From positions 155,028,672 to 155,092,671 of the forward strand of contig OZ018324.1 in assembly GCA_963969495.1 (NCBI GenBank): 64,000 nt of DNA, read 5' to 3'. A program made the translations under genes and the position numbers. The stretch's first letter is position 1. Each line of letters opens with the position of its first letter. The notes beneath the pieces are model-generated. The model ran no database searches and had not been told where the DNA came from. It saw only the letters and a program-made list of their open reading frames with translations. Source of the stretch: Ceratothoa steindachneri (Eukaryota; Arthropoda; Malacostraca; Isopoda; Cymothoidae). Positions 21,341-32,108 of the stretch are shown here, one piece after another.

Positions 21341-21925
21341 AATAAAAGCGAAATACAAATGATTATGATGGACTGAATTGGGGTCTGCAATGCGAGAAGT
21401 AACCAAAATTAGGACCTACTCTCGTATGGCAGTTTGCAGAGAATAAATGTGAGAGGATTTATAACTGACATTGATTGAAAGTAAAGCTGAACCGGAATGG
21501 ATGGTGACACGATCACAAATGAGAGAGAGAATTCGTCTTATTTCAAAAGTAGTGAAATGCGTATGTTTGTTTGTATGTATTTGAAATTCTAAGAGATGTT
21601 GTTTGAACCAGTAGTACATTAAGTGAAATCTGTATTTTGTCGCAAGATTTTTCAATTATTAAACGTTACATCAAATAATTGAATTGCAAAAAGTTATGGA
21701 TAAATTAATTGAATGATTGTATTGACAAAAAGTTAATTAAAATAAATGAATTAATTAATTATTAAGTTGTACATAATTTGCATAGATGATTTAATTGACA
21801 AAAGTTAAGTAAAAGAATTGAATGATTTGAATTTTAGACATAATAAATGATAATATATATATTTTAAGTTTCCCAGGAGGATTTTATTATAGGAATGCCG
21901 AGAGGGCATTGCTATACTAGTATGG
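21340..21925 (-). repeat. LTR fragment related to the Gypsy LTR at 31060-31685
   Basis: Shares ordered blocks with the LTR at 31060-31685: 'GTGAAATGCGT', 'GAAATTCTAAGAGATGTT', 'ATTGAATTGCAAAAAGTTAT', and the end 'GGATTTTATTATAGGAATGC'. No internal Gypsy sequence follows at the right end (21926 onward), so it is a solo or truncated LTR. Confidence 0.72.
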
Positions 21926-21989
21926 CTGGGAGGACTCAACTGAAAAATGAAGGGTTTATTTTGTACACTTTTTATTCCTTTTTAGAGAG

Positions 21990-23900
21990 TGAAGTCCAGC
22001 ATAAGGGCGGCTAAGCGGTCTGAGGAACTCCGAGTGGCGAGACTCTGTAAAGAGAATCCCAAGGAGTTTTTTTGGATATGTGAACAGCCGTAAACCAATC
22101 CGTCGAACGATTGGCCCTTTGAGGAATGAGGAGGGGACATTAAAGCATTCAGATGCAGAAAATGCCAACCTCCTCAACGACTACTTCTCTTCAGTGTTTA
22201 CTGAAGAGTGTGGTCCCATTCCCCAGCCGACGGATTCCTACTCGGGGGAAAAGCTGGAGGCAATGGACTTCACCGAAGGAGAAATAAAGAAAAAGATCGC
22301 TGACCTAAAGACGAATAAGTCCCCTGGACCGGACGGGTTTCTACCTAAAGTTTGAAGGAAGTGTGCGATGAAGTATCACGACATCTGTGCGCTATCTTTA
22401 ACATGTCAATCCGGACCAAATGCGTTCCTAGAGACTGGCGTGAGGCGGAGGTGACTCCTATCTTCAAGAAAGGAGACCGTAACCAACCGTCGAACTACCG
22501 ACCTATCAGTCTGACGTCGATAGTTGGTAAACTCATGGAAAGCATCATGGTGGACAAAGTGACGTCGTATTTAGAGTCAAACCTGCTACTGAGGAGTTCC
22601 CAGCACAGCTTCCGAAGGCAACGGTCATGCCTGACGAACCTTGTAGAATTCTTCCACTTCGTTTTCAGTGAGCACGATCGGGACAAGGCGGTGGATGTGG
22701 TCTACCTAGACTTTCAGAAAGCCTTTGATAAGGTACCACACCGCCGCCTTCTCCGGAAAGTGCGAGCGCTCGGCATAGACGGAAAGGTAGCCGGCTGGAT
22801 CGAGAACTGGCTAAGTGGCAGACGGCAACGGGTGGTGGTAAATGGACAGTCTTCTGAGTGGGTGCCCGTTACTAGCGGGGTGCCTCAAGGTTCTGTCCTG
22901 GGACCACTACTATTCATCATCTACGTCAACGACATGGACGGTGACATGGTTGCGAAGATTTCCAAATTTGCCGACGATACCAAGCTTGGTATGAACGTTG
23001 CAAAGGATGGAAATACTGCCCGCCTGCAGGAAGATCTTGGGAAGATTGGGGAGTGGTCGGACACGTGGCAAATGCCTTTTAACGTGGGGAAATGCAAAGT
23101 GATGCATATCGGCCACAGAAACCCCCAATCTCAGTATATCCTTAAGGGCACTGCTCTTGAATCGAGTGACACTGAGAAGGACTTGGGTGTTACTATCACT
23201 AGTGACCTCAAGTTCTCGAATCAGTGCATTGAGGCGGAGAAAAAGGCCCAAAGGATGCTAGGCTATATTAGGCGCCAGTTTGGTTATCGGAACCAGGAGA
23301 TTGTACTGTGCCTGTACAACTCACTTGTCCGACCGCACCTGGAGTATGCCGTACAATTTTGGAGTCCTTCATTGCGAAAGGACATCGCGAGATTGGAACG
23401 CGTACAAGCCAGGGCAACCAAGCTGATTCCCTCTATTCGACATAAAAGTTATGAGGATAGACTAAGGGAATTAGATCTGTTCTCGCTGGAAACCCGTAGA
23501 CAGCGTGGTCAACTCATCGAAGTTTTCAAAATACTTCGAGGGTTCGACAATGTTGACTACCGGGATATTTTCACACTGAGTGAGAACAGAACGCGCAATC
23601 ACGGCTTCAAACTTGAACTGAAGCGTTACAACCGCAATCTGTGTGGAAATTTTTTCACTTACAGTATCTGTGGTATGTGGAACGCACTTCCAGTGGAAGT
23701 TGTCAACAGTGAATCTGTTGACCAGTTCAAGTCAAGACTAGACAAAGTCTTGAAAAGTGGCCGTTTAGGGACGCAAAACAATTGAGCAGCCTTGTGCCCG
23801 CTCGATTGCTAGTCCAAAGGTACCCTCTTTGAATGGACCGTAAGGTCTCCTAGGGTACCTTCTTTCCTTGTTGTTACTCCTTGTTGTTAAAGAACATCAC
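21990..23900 (+). mobile_element. CR1-clade LINE copy 3, 5'-truncated, nearly intact RT
   Basis: Starts within the endonuclease-RT linker near 21990 ('AKRSEELRVARLCKENPKEF' in one frame, then 'NSRKPIRRTIGPL' in another) and runs through the RT to a 3' UTR ending in CTTGTTGTTACTCC-type repeats near 23885. The sequence is GC-richer than CR1 copies 1 and 2, so it is a separate subfamily. A 3' fragment of the same subfamily lies at 41985-42395 with the same strand. Confidence 0.88.
22080..23785 (+). pseudogene. CR1 reverse transcriptase, nearly complete
   Basis: Frame 22080-22355 covers the RT fingers ('DYFSSVFTEECG', 'TNKSPGPDGFLPKV') and then shifts. Frame 22352-23785 (477 codons) carries the rest with no stop: 'YRPISLTSIVGKLMESI', 'VYLDFQKAFDKVPHRR', 'SGVPQGSVLGPLLFIIYVND', 'FADDTKLG', 'CIEAEKKAQRMLGYIRR', 'RATKLIPSIRHKSYEDRL' and the terminal 'YSICGMWNALPVEVV'. 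All three catalytic aspartates are present. One frameshift near 22350 and one near 22070 are the only breaks, making this the best preserved RT in the window. The RT frame start at 22352 is an internal Met. Confidence 0.9.
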
Positions 23901-24430
23901 CGTGTACTACTATAACATAATGCCAGACTAATTATACTATGCAGTATGTTCTAGTGAAGTTTACTATATTTTTATTATATATAGTAATATCATATATAAT
24001 AATAATATAAAAAATCAGGGAAATAAATAATTATTTTGTCTCGGTCTTTTGTGCCTAAGGGCAAAAACTTAATTACTACTAATTTTTTACATCTTCGCGG
24101 GGCCTTCCTGAAGCGCAGGGCCCGTAACACGTGCTACATGTGCTACTGTCTATAAGTAATATTTTCTGCAGGCGATAGATGAATTCAATTGTATTTAATT
24201 TACCCATTTATATTTATACACTATTTCCCAAAGGAATTATATTGTTATATAATTTATCAACTATTCAAATGTTTTATACCGGGGTTTGCACAAGTTCTGT
24301 TGCACTTGTTGTTTGTTTTGTTATTTTATCTTTCAAGTGGTTTACGTGTGTGATAGAAAAAGTTCAGTCAAACAAACTTAAAGGCCTCTGTTCACCGACT
24401 GTATGTATGAATAGCTTCCTCTAATCCAGA
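23900..24430. other. AT-rich, no gene recognised
   Basis: Contains short TA-rich runs and a GC-rich patch ('CGCGGGGCCTTCCTGAAGCG' near 24095) of unknown origin. Confidence 0.4.
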
Positions 24431-24900
24431 TCGTCAATACCGTTTAAAATTTGGTAAACAGAGATTACTTGGCTTCGTAGTCTTCCTTTCCTCGATGAAA
24501 ACAAGTTGTGACCTGCCATGCCAGTGTCTGATTGATGATATTAATTTCGTTGCCCCTGCCGGCACCTTCTCCAGCCTTTGCACGTCTTTTCTGGGTGAAA
24601 GTGGCCAAACCTGGAGCACTTATAGAGAAAGGATATTCTCTCGATATCGGAATTGAAACTAACACTGGATAAAACCCAATATTTCTACGCCTAGTTCTCT
24701 GCTTCTATATATTGTCTCGAAGATTCCAATCCGTTGTTACAAGTACTCCTAGATCTTTCTCTGTTGTGTGTAACTTTCAGGCACGTAATGTGTACTCCTT
24801 TCTTTGATTTATGTATCCTATATCTGTCACTCCGCACTAAACGACATCTACCAGGTTTTCGGACCTTTACCTATTTTGTCAAGGTCCCCTCAGAGTTTAG
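24430..24900 (-). pseudogene. CR1 RT relic, highly decayed
   Basis: The minus strand reads 'LQVWPLSPRKDVQRLEKV' and 'GATKLISSIRH' near 24620-24530. Upstream of that there are recognisable but stop-ridden matches to the RT palm and thumb (near 24900-24720). Same clade as copies 1-3 but much older. Confidence 0.6.
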
Positions 24901-25360
24901 CCAAATCCTCGAAATTCAAGCTAGTGAGGTGAAGTAGATATCGACTGGTGAGCAGGATTGTGGGGCCAGGTCGGAGGCTGTTGGCACGAGCCAGAAGAGT
25001 CAAGGCGGTCATGTACTTGCCTCCGCGCATCTAGAATACACAGGAAGGCAGACTATCGGAAGGGCTGTATCTCATACTCGAATGTATATGTCGGGTAGTG
25101 ACGAAAATAGGCTAAATGTTCCCTAGAACAATTCGAGCAGTGAGGATTTGCTCGGGAGATAGGAGGGTGAGACACGGAGCCAGAGTTATGGCCCTCTCAC
25201 TCGGCAGGAAGAGGTAACGTGCTCGAACATACTGGATTTAAACAAGGGATCAATCCTAGACATCGACCCCCAACGTATGTTAGGAGTCATTATCTAGGAT
25301 TCAGCTTTTAGGGGTTCAGTATCTAGGAAAGATCGTTTTTGGTGGTTATTATTTAGAATT
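24900..25360. other. No gene recognised
   Basis: No convincing coding or repeat signal seen. Confidence 0.4.
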
Positions 25361-25366
25361 AAATTT

Positions 25367-25534
25367 AGCAATAATAATTGCTAATAAGATTAAGATAAAA
25401 AAGATAAAGTAAAATGCTAATAGGATTGAATTTGGTTAAGAGAGTATTAATCAATACGATCTTAACCAAATTCAATCCTCGTAGCATTTTTACTTATCTT
25501 TTTATTTTAATCTTATTAGCAATTATTATTGATA
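25367..25534. repeat. Long hairpin, about 74-bp arms with 20-nt loop
   Basis: Arms 25367-25440 and 25461-25534 are near-perfect reverse complements ('GGATTGAATTTGGTTAAG' pairs with 'CTTAACCAAATTCAATCC'). Confidence 0.85.
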
Positions 25535-25730
25535 ATAACCTAACCTGATCCAAACTAACCTATGTAGATCGATTCGGTTTGAGTGGAAGGGAAAATTTCT
25601 ACCATCATATTTCTTTGGGATTAATATTTTACTTTTGTTAGCTCAATTCTTTGGTGTATTTTTTTTAAGGAAAATTATTTCACCGATTATTCCTTTGATA
25701 TACGGATAAATTGTTTGGGGTCATCAACTA

Positions 25731-25814
<84 letters not shown>
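25731..25814. repeat. (AT)n microsatellite, tail of SINE copy A
   Basis: About 84 bp of AT abutting the 3' end (minus sense) of the SINE at 25815. Confidence 0.95.
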
Positions 25815-25817
<3 letters not shown>

Positions 25818-26073
25818 AAAGTAGCACGAGAGAATGATGAAAATGAATCCATTAAGCCACATGCAAAGAGAAAACGGAATAATTTTTCCTTTCAGTAATA
25901 TTTTTATTACCTTTTTTCGAAAAAATCCGTGCAGGGAAGCGATTCGAACCAGGCACACTGAGGCAGCGAGCACCGCTTTGATCACAGTTAAAAGTATGCC
26001 GTTAGTACACTACGCTACGCAGAGAACCAAAAAATTCTCTGAATAGAATAGCTTTTAAGGAACACTTTCACCG
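25815..26073 (-). mobile_element. tRNA-derived SINE, copy A
   Basis: On the minus strand this repeat has an A-box-like TAGCGTAGTGTAC (26017-26005) and a B box GGTTCGAATC (25950-25941), the internal RNA polymerase III promoter of tRNA-derived SINEs. A unique body and an (AT)n tail follow. It is nearly identical to copy B at 26175-26430. The short open frames across it (MIKAVLAASVC and so on) are by-products of the repeat. It depends on a LINE for movement; its partner is not identified. Confidence 0.78.
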
Positions 26074-26174
26074 GCTCGAACGGAGACTATTAAAGAAATA
26101 GAAAATTAATTGGGAATTCAAAAAATAAATGAGGAATAGGTAAACTCGTGGCAGATATACAAATGTATATATCT

Positions 26175-26430
26175 CTCAAAGTAGCACGAGAGAATGATGA
26201 AAATGAATCCATTAAACCACATGGAAAGAGAAAACGGAATAATTTTTCCTTTCAGTAATATTTTTATTACCTTTTTTCGAAAAAATCCGTGCAGGGAAGC
26301 GATTCGAACCAGGCACACTGAGGCAGCGAGCACCGCTTTGATCACAGTTAAAATTATGCCGTTAGTACACTACGCTACGCATAGAACCAAAAAATTATCT
26401 GAATAGAATAGCTTTTAAGGAACACTTTCG
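26175..26430 (-). mobile_element. tRNA-derived SINE, copy B
   Basis: Direct repeat of copy A, with A box at 26377-26365 and B box at 26310-26301 on the minus strand. A few substitutions separate the two. The interval 26074-26174 is not repeated. Confidence 0.78.
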
Positions 26431-26601
<171 letters not shown>

Positions 26602-26689
26602 CTTGTCACATAAACTTAGTGCAATAAATAAAATCTCTAATATAATGAAGTTACTATCTCTCCTCCAATTATTCCCTAATGCACAATGA

Positions 26690-27320
26690 ATTCCAGACTC
26701 TAAATTCTTATTTAAAAAATAATTGTTACCTTCCATCTTTGGTTGACAAGCTAATCAATAATTTTCTAACCAAAATTTACCCTTCATCCTTCCTCTCATA
26801 TAATGTTCTCCAAAATGAAATATTTTCGTAGTACCTGAAATGGGACCTTACAATAAATTATTTACTAGAAAATGCAACAAATTACTCAAAAAATATTTCT
26901 TTCATACCAACTTTAAAATCACTTTTGTCAACTCACTTTCCATAGGAAGTTTCTTCTCACCAAAAGACAAACTTACTCTAGAAATGAGCACTCGTATTTT
27001 TTACGCTTTTACTTGACCTTGTTGTTTGCAAGCAACCTATTTTGGTAGTACGGTTCGCTCATTGAAAGAGAAGTTTTGTTCTCACATGGGAATAAGCCAT
27101 CGCACTGGAGAAAAAAAATTGTCTAAGAAGGAAGCTTCTGTAATTAGAAATCATATTATACAATGCAAGACAGAATGTTCCATTGGCAACTTTAAAATAT
27201 TTGGTCGCAACAACAATGAATATAGTCTAAAAATTTTGGATTCCCTACTATTACGGACAAAATCTTCTACACTCATCAAAGATAATACTGCGGTTTCCCT
27301 TCTTATTTCTTAATTTTAAT
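26690..27320 (+). pseudogene. Penelope-like element: RT tail and GIY-YIG endonuclease
   Basis: The plus strand near 26825-27010 reads 'KCNKLLKKYF', 'FVNSLSIGSFFSPKDKL' and then a stop. Frame 27026-27313 follows with 'QATYFGSTVRSLKEKFCSHM', 'GISHRTGEK', 'VIRNHIIQC', 'FKIFGRNNN' and 'DSLLLRTKSSTL'. This is the linker and GIY-YIG nuclease of Penelope-like retroelements, where the C-terminal endonuclease cuts the target and the RT copies the RNA. The nuclease frame is intact; the RT proper is missing. The T-Y-F-G box takes the place of the YIG half. Confidence rests on the order and spacing of these blocks. Confidence 0.75.
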
Positions 27321-27417
27321 TACCTCATTCAACAACCAACCAACCAATCAAAATTCTATCCTTCTTTAAGCAACCTCATTTATAATTTCTTCACTCTGTG
27401 ATTTCTCCTGAACTTCA

Positions 27418-27490
27418 TCGGTAAGCAATATAATACTGTAATTATTTACTTCTGTGTTTTTGCTTTTTTTTCGTTTCAATAGTGGCTACA
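27418..27490 (+). repeat. Direct repeat flanking a LINE, left copy
   Basis: 'CGGTAAGCAATATAATACTG' and following bases recur at 28985-29050 with about 10% difference. It may be a long target duplication or part of a tandem array in the Penelope-like 3' region. Confidence 0.7.
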
Positions 27491-27789
27491 TTAGACTGAT
27501 GGTATATGCACTCTTTGAAAAGGATAGTAGTAGATAAAAAAGATAGTGAAGTGGGGGTAGGGTTGCCCTTGTTTTAGGGGCATCGTTAGCTTGCTATATT
27601 TTTATTAAGTTATTTTTCCTTTGTGTGAGTATTGCTGTTTTCTCATGATTTTGTTCTGTGTGTGTTCTTCTTATTGTTCTTTATTGTATTTGTTCTTCTT
27701 TAGTCTGTAATATTTAAGCTGTGTATTTGAGCTGTCAAGCCTTTGTAAGCTTGCGATTATGTGTTTATACCTCGTGTGAATTATCTTTG

Positions 27790-28960
27790 TTAGTTTGACA
27801 TATCATGAATTGTGTTTTGTGTCACCATGGTGTGTGTTGCTGGTGTTTGGTGTTTTTAGGTGTAAATTGGTCTTATGTTTTCCTCCGAACAGACTTTGGT
27901 GCTCGGGAATCGCCGGTTACGTCCGACTTGTCCGTGCAGCCTGGCAGGGATGTTTATCCTGCGTCCAGTTCTTCGTAATTCTGGTAGGATATCATTGGCC
28001 ATTGTGGACCAGACTTTCTTGGCTAATTTCTGGGTTGCGACATTTATCGGCTCCAGTTTCTGCCTGCGGTGCAGGTCCCTCTGCCGAAGTTGGTCCCTTC
28101 TTCTGCATTTGTTCATGAAGAGGGGCGCAGAGTTCTGTACTCGTTGGAGCCTTTTCATAGCTGTTTTGCTGGCCGTTTGAGTCACTACTGCGGGGTAGAT
28201 AAGCTTAGCCCGGATGAACGACAGGTATAATTTCCTGATGTTTGCCGAGCTGAGTTCTCTGAACCTATATAGCTTAGAGATCTCTCTCTTTGCCATATTC
28301 CGCCTCACCGTGTAGTGACTCGAGTATCCGCGGTCGGAGATTTTTAGGCCCAGGATGTTGCCTACGGCGGAGTAACCGTATCTCCTCCCATCAATCATGA
28401 TGGGCCACGTCAACTCACGGCCCAGCGGGAGAATTGTGAACTTCTCCCTGTTCGTCCGGATTTTCCACTTTTTCTCGAAGTTGTTGATGTTCGAGATCTC
28501 CGCGATGGTGTTGTTAGCCTGGTTCCTTGCTTTCCTTTCCCTACAGGGGGCGATCTGAGTGATGTCATCTGCGTATTGCAGATACATCGTGTCCCCGTGG
28601 ATTGGAGTAGGGAGGTCGATGGTAAAGACCAGGTAAAGCAAGGGACTCAGGCAGCTTCCCTAGGGAACGCCCGCTTTAAGTTCGAATTCTGGACCTTTGT
28701 GATCTTTTATCATGATACGCGCCCTTCTGTCCATGATGAAGTCACAAAGAATCCTTTCCAGGACCGGGTTTTGCTGGGCCTTAGGATCTTGTATTGCAGT
28801 CCACTCAGCCAAACCTTGTCAAAGGCCTTCTGCACGTCCCTCATCACGATGTCTACATAGTGACCTTTCGCGATCTTTTCTGTTATGAGCGCCAGGGCAG
28901 TTTCAGTGCCCCGTTTTGGTCTAAACACATGTTGTGCCGGGTTGTGCTTATACCTTGATT
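27790..28960 (-). pseudogene. Jockey-superfamily LINE RT fragment
   Basis: On the minus strand, 28960-28710 reads 'QHVFRPKRGTETALALITEK' and 'VDIVMRDVQKAFDKVWLSGL'. After a frameshift, 28641-27856 (261 codons) gives 'LQYADDITQIAP', 'KWKIRTNREKFTILPLG', 'KLYLSFIRAKLIYPAVV' and 'MKRLQRVQNSAP'. Catalytic aspartates are present in both boxes. The YADDI form and the thumb motif place it with jockey-like LINEs rather than CR1. It is 5'-truncated at about 28960 and interrupts the Penelope-like 3' region. Confidence 0.82.
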
Positions 28961-28984
28961 CTTTTGCCTTTTAAATCCATGAGT

Positions 28985-29050
28985 TATCGGTAAGCAATAT
29001 TATACTGTAATTATTTACTTTTGTATTTTTTTTTTCGTGTCAATAGTGGT
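28985..29050 (+). repeat. Direct repeat flanking a LINE, right copy
   Basis: Partner of 27418-27490. A further partial repeat ('CTTTTAAAYCCMTGAGTTAT') occurs at about 28967 and 29078, so some tandem structure exists. Confidence 0.65.
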
Positions 29051-29192
29051 TATATTTGATTGATAATTTGATTCTCTTTCCTTTTAAACCCCTGAGTTAT
29101 TTTTCAATTTTTGATTTACCTACATGGTCTTAACCTGATTATTTTGAATATTTTTAATATTCTTTAACTGTATTAGATTATTTTATGATTTT

Positions 29193-29240
29193 AGACCCTA
29201 AGGATGGGTGATACGCCCGAAACGTTGTTCCATAAATAAA
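29193..29240 (+). ncRNA. Decayed hammerhead-ribozyme-like motif
   Basis: A 5-bp helix GGGTG / CGCCC with loop ATA is followed directly by GAAAC. The left box reads CTAAGGA where a working hammerhead needs CTGATGA. Penelope-like elements often carry hammerheads in their terminal repeats. Probably inactive. Confidence 0.45.
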
Positions 29241-29319
29241 TCACATGTACCTCAGCCTCCTATGTGTCCTTACCTTCACCGTGAAATTGAAGATTAGACT
29301 GGTCAGCAGCAACTCATAT

Positions 29320-29321
<2 letters not shown>

Positions 29322-29402
<81 letters not shown>
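29322..29402. repeat. (AT)n microsatellite
   Basis: About 81 bp of AT. Confidence 0.95.
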
Positions 29403-29406
<4 letters not shown>

Positions 29407-29409
29407 GGA

Positions 29410-30140
29410 GAGGTAGCATCTTCTAGGATTGAAATTTCTTGGTGTCATTAATTGGTAATGTTCTCGCGGATCGTTATCTAAGATTGATCCAATCAAGTTT
29501 CAGCGCATGCTACAGGAATTTCCTGCACTTAGCATACTATCCTCTAAAGACAGGCCTATTAAACACAATGTGGTTCACCGGATAGATACGACTGCAGGGC
29601 CTGTATTTTCCCCGCCCCCGATGATTAGCCCTAGATAAACTCGCCTTAATGAAGCAGGAGTGCACCTTCAAGTTGGAAGCTGGCATAGCTAAACCCTCTA
29701 CTTCTCCTTGAGCCTCTCCGCTTCATATTGTACTCAAATCTACCCCCGGTGAGTACAGAACTATAGGTGATTACAGGCGGCTCAATGCCTATACTATCCC
29801 CGATATATATCCTCTGCCCTATCTGTTCGATTTCAATTCTGCTCTTTTCGGTTTTTCGATCTTTTCTCGACTTGATCTGATTCGTGCTTTCAACCAGATC
29901 CCTATTCATCCAGATGGCATCCCAGAGACGGCTATCACTAGGCTATTTGGTTCCTTTGTCATGAACAGGATGCCTTATGGTCTTCGTAACAGTGGTCAGA
30001 CCTTCTGACGTTTTATTGATCAGGTTCTGAGAGCTCTGCCTTTCGCATTCCGCTACATAGACGACCTCCTAAAAGCATCTTCGTCTTTAGACGAGCATAT
30101 GTCTCACCTTCGTTTGGTTTTCGCTCAACTTGGAGAGTTA
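29410..30140 (+). pseudogene. Ty3/Gypsy reverse transcriptase, N-terminal and palm region
   Basis: The plus strand reads 'HNVVHRIDTTAGPVF', 'ASPLHIVLKSTPGEYRTIGD', 'YRRLNAYTIPDIYPLPYL', 'IFSRLDLIRAFNQIPIHP', 'RMPYGLRN' and 'FRYIDDLLKASSSLDEHMSH', ending at 'VFAQLGE' near 30139. The YIDD box and first Asp (RLDLIRAF) are present; at least three stops break the frame. The next residues expected in a Gypsy RT start exactly at the inner edge of the minus-strand Gypsy at about 34275, so the two pieces probably come from one rearranged element. Confidence 0.82.
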
Positions 30141-30288
30141 TCGCTGGCCTAGATAGCGTATATGATACAATATTCTCCACACATAAATTTTGATTGATTG
30201 AAGGGATTTTGAATTATGAACAATGTAGGCCAAAGGAAACACTTCTCACGTAGGATGGAAAATATATGCAACGAGTTTTTATAAAGAA

Positions 30289-30292
<4 letters not shown>

Positions 30293-30370
<78 letters not shown>
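30293..30370. repeat. (AT)n microsatellite
   Basis: About 78 bp of AT. Confidence 0.95.
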
Positions 30371-30375
<5 letters not shown>

Positions 30376-30379
30376 TTCA

Positions 30380-30960
30380 CTTCGATTACATACCCCCTGA
30401 TCTAACTTATTTTGGATTGTTCGCCCTGCCCTTATAATTCTCTCTTGCTCTGGTTTATAGGGATTTTTTTTAATTCCGCTTGATGCTTGATTCATGTTTA
30501 TTATTCATATTTGCTGCTCATGGGATTATTTAATCATTTTTTTTCTTTTCACATGCTTTCGACTCTATTGCTATAGTTTACAATTTTTGTATTTCAATAG
30601 GAATTTAATTCATGTTTATTATACATATTTTAAACTCATGGGATTATTATTTAATATAGTTATTTTTTACGATATTAATCAATTTCTTATTAATAGATTT
30701 TCACCCATTTGCTTTCAACGGTTTAGGATTATACATTTCATTTGAACTTCTTGCTTTCGGTTATCATTCTTGACTTCTGTCATGTTTTTTTATTGCTGTG
30801 TTTAGTTATTCTTATAAAAATAATTCTTTGTATTTACAATTCTCTGATGATGGTCATCGTTAATGACCGAAACGTCCCGAAAATTAAATGTTCATAACTA
30901 TCGCATATGTCTTCATATTCATGCTACGAATAAGGTTCCCAAGGAACGACTCCATCACCA
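30380..30960 (+). repeat. Penelope-like terminal region with internal repeat
   Basis: AT-rich with a duplicated block of about 55 bp (near 30490 and 30604, 'ATTCATGTTTATTATNCATA') and a hammerhead-like motif at 30844-30873. No reading frame of note. Assignment to a Penelope-like element is inference from the ribozyme motif and the nearby GIY-YIG gene. Confidence 0.45.
30844..30873 (+). ncRNA. Hammerhead ribozyme core motif
   Basis: CTGATGA (30844-30850), one T, then a perfect 6-bp helix GGTCAT / ATGACC with loop CGTTA, then GAAAC (30869-30873). These are the conserved boxes and helix II of a hammerhead. The single T before helix II and the flanking helices I and III were not verified, so self-cleavage is not claimed. 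Confidence 0.55.

Positions 30961-30966
<6 letters not shown>

Positions 30967-31050
<84 letters not shown>
30967..31050. repeat. (AT)n microsatellite
   Basis: About 84 bp of AT at the outer end of the Gypsy LTR. Confidence 0.95.
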
Positions 31051-31054
<4 letters not shown>

Positions 31055-31059
31055 GATTA

Positions 31060-31685
31060 ACAAAACAGATTATAATAAGTTGAATTACGCTAAATTAGGC
31101 AGTGATGAAATTGAGTAGAAAATAACTTCACGTGACGAAGTGAAGTGTGACGTATAAATTTTGTAAATGGATGTTGAATGTGGAAATGATTTTGATGTTG
31201 CGAATTTAATCGATTTGCTGTAGCGACTATAATTAGTAAATTGTAGCTGTAATGAAAGTGTGAGAGGGAATTAGGATCTCTCTAGTATGATGTGATCTTA
31301 GAGAATAAGTGAAGAGGGAAGTTTTTAACTGACTTTAATATGACGGCGACAAGAATACAAATGGAGAGAGTCATTTCGCGTTATTTCACAAGTGGTGAAA
31401 TGCGTGTGTTTGTATGTGCGTGAAATTCTAAGAGATGTTTATATCTGTGTGTTAAATTAAATCAGTTTCTCGTCACGGAATGATTGAATTATTTAAGGTT
31501 ACATCAAATAAATGAATGATTGAATTGCAAAAAGTTATGCATAAATATAATTGAATGATTGAATTGACAAAAGTTAAGTAAAATAAATGAATGATTTGAA
31601 TTTTATACATAACATACATACATGTATATTTAAGTTTCCCAAGAGGATTTTATTATAGGAATGCCCAGAGGGCATTGTTATAACA
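31060..31685 (-). repeat. 3' LTR of the minus-strand Gypsy element
   Basis: In minus sense it begins TGTTATAACAATGCCC at 31685. A purine tract AAGGGGAGAG (31695-31686) lies just before it on the element side, the expected polypurine tract. Related to the LTR fragment at 21340-21925. Confidence 0.82.
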
Positions 31686-32108
31686 CTCTCCCCTTAAGAA
31701 GGTTACCCCTCTTATATTTTGAGATTACAAGTCTGAGTACCGACGAGGCCTCCTGATCAATAGGCCGGAGCGCTTGATGACAATGCCAATTGTTTTGGCT
31801 GCAGGTACAGGGACACAGATTCGCTGTAGGCAGTGCCAGTAGCGTTAGACGAGGCACTGGCACGAATGAAGGTCGATGGAGCGAAGGTGATCCGCTTGTT
31901 GATTCTATACCGTACGAGAAGTGCAAGCGAGTGGCTTAAAAGCTTCGTTTGAATGAGTTTTTTTGAGACCCAGGATGGCCGAGTAGATTTGCCGCTGGCT
32001 AACAGTGGTCCAACGACGCAGGAAGCTGTTTACAACTCACCTACGCTACTATATATTATTTGCCCCTTTTCCTACTTCCTTCTATCTACAGTTCCTTCCG
32101 AGATGGCG

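Noticed and set aside
20297..24165. A large hAT-like element with 'CAGGGCCGC' start and 'GCAGGGCCC' near 24117
   Set aside because: The two ends are not reverse complements of each other, and no 8-bp duplication was seen.
25941..26020. Possible tRNA gene on the minus strand
   Set aside because: Repeated with its flank at 26301-26377; SINE.
25834..26406. Paired frames starting 'MIKAVLAASVC' and 'MMKMNPL'
   Set aside because: Both strands of the repeated SINE; frames follow the repeat, not a gene.
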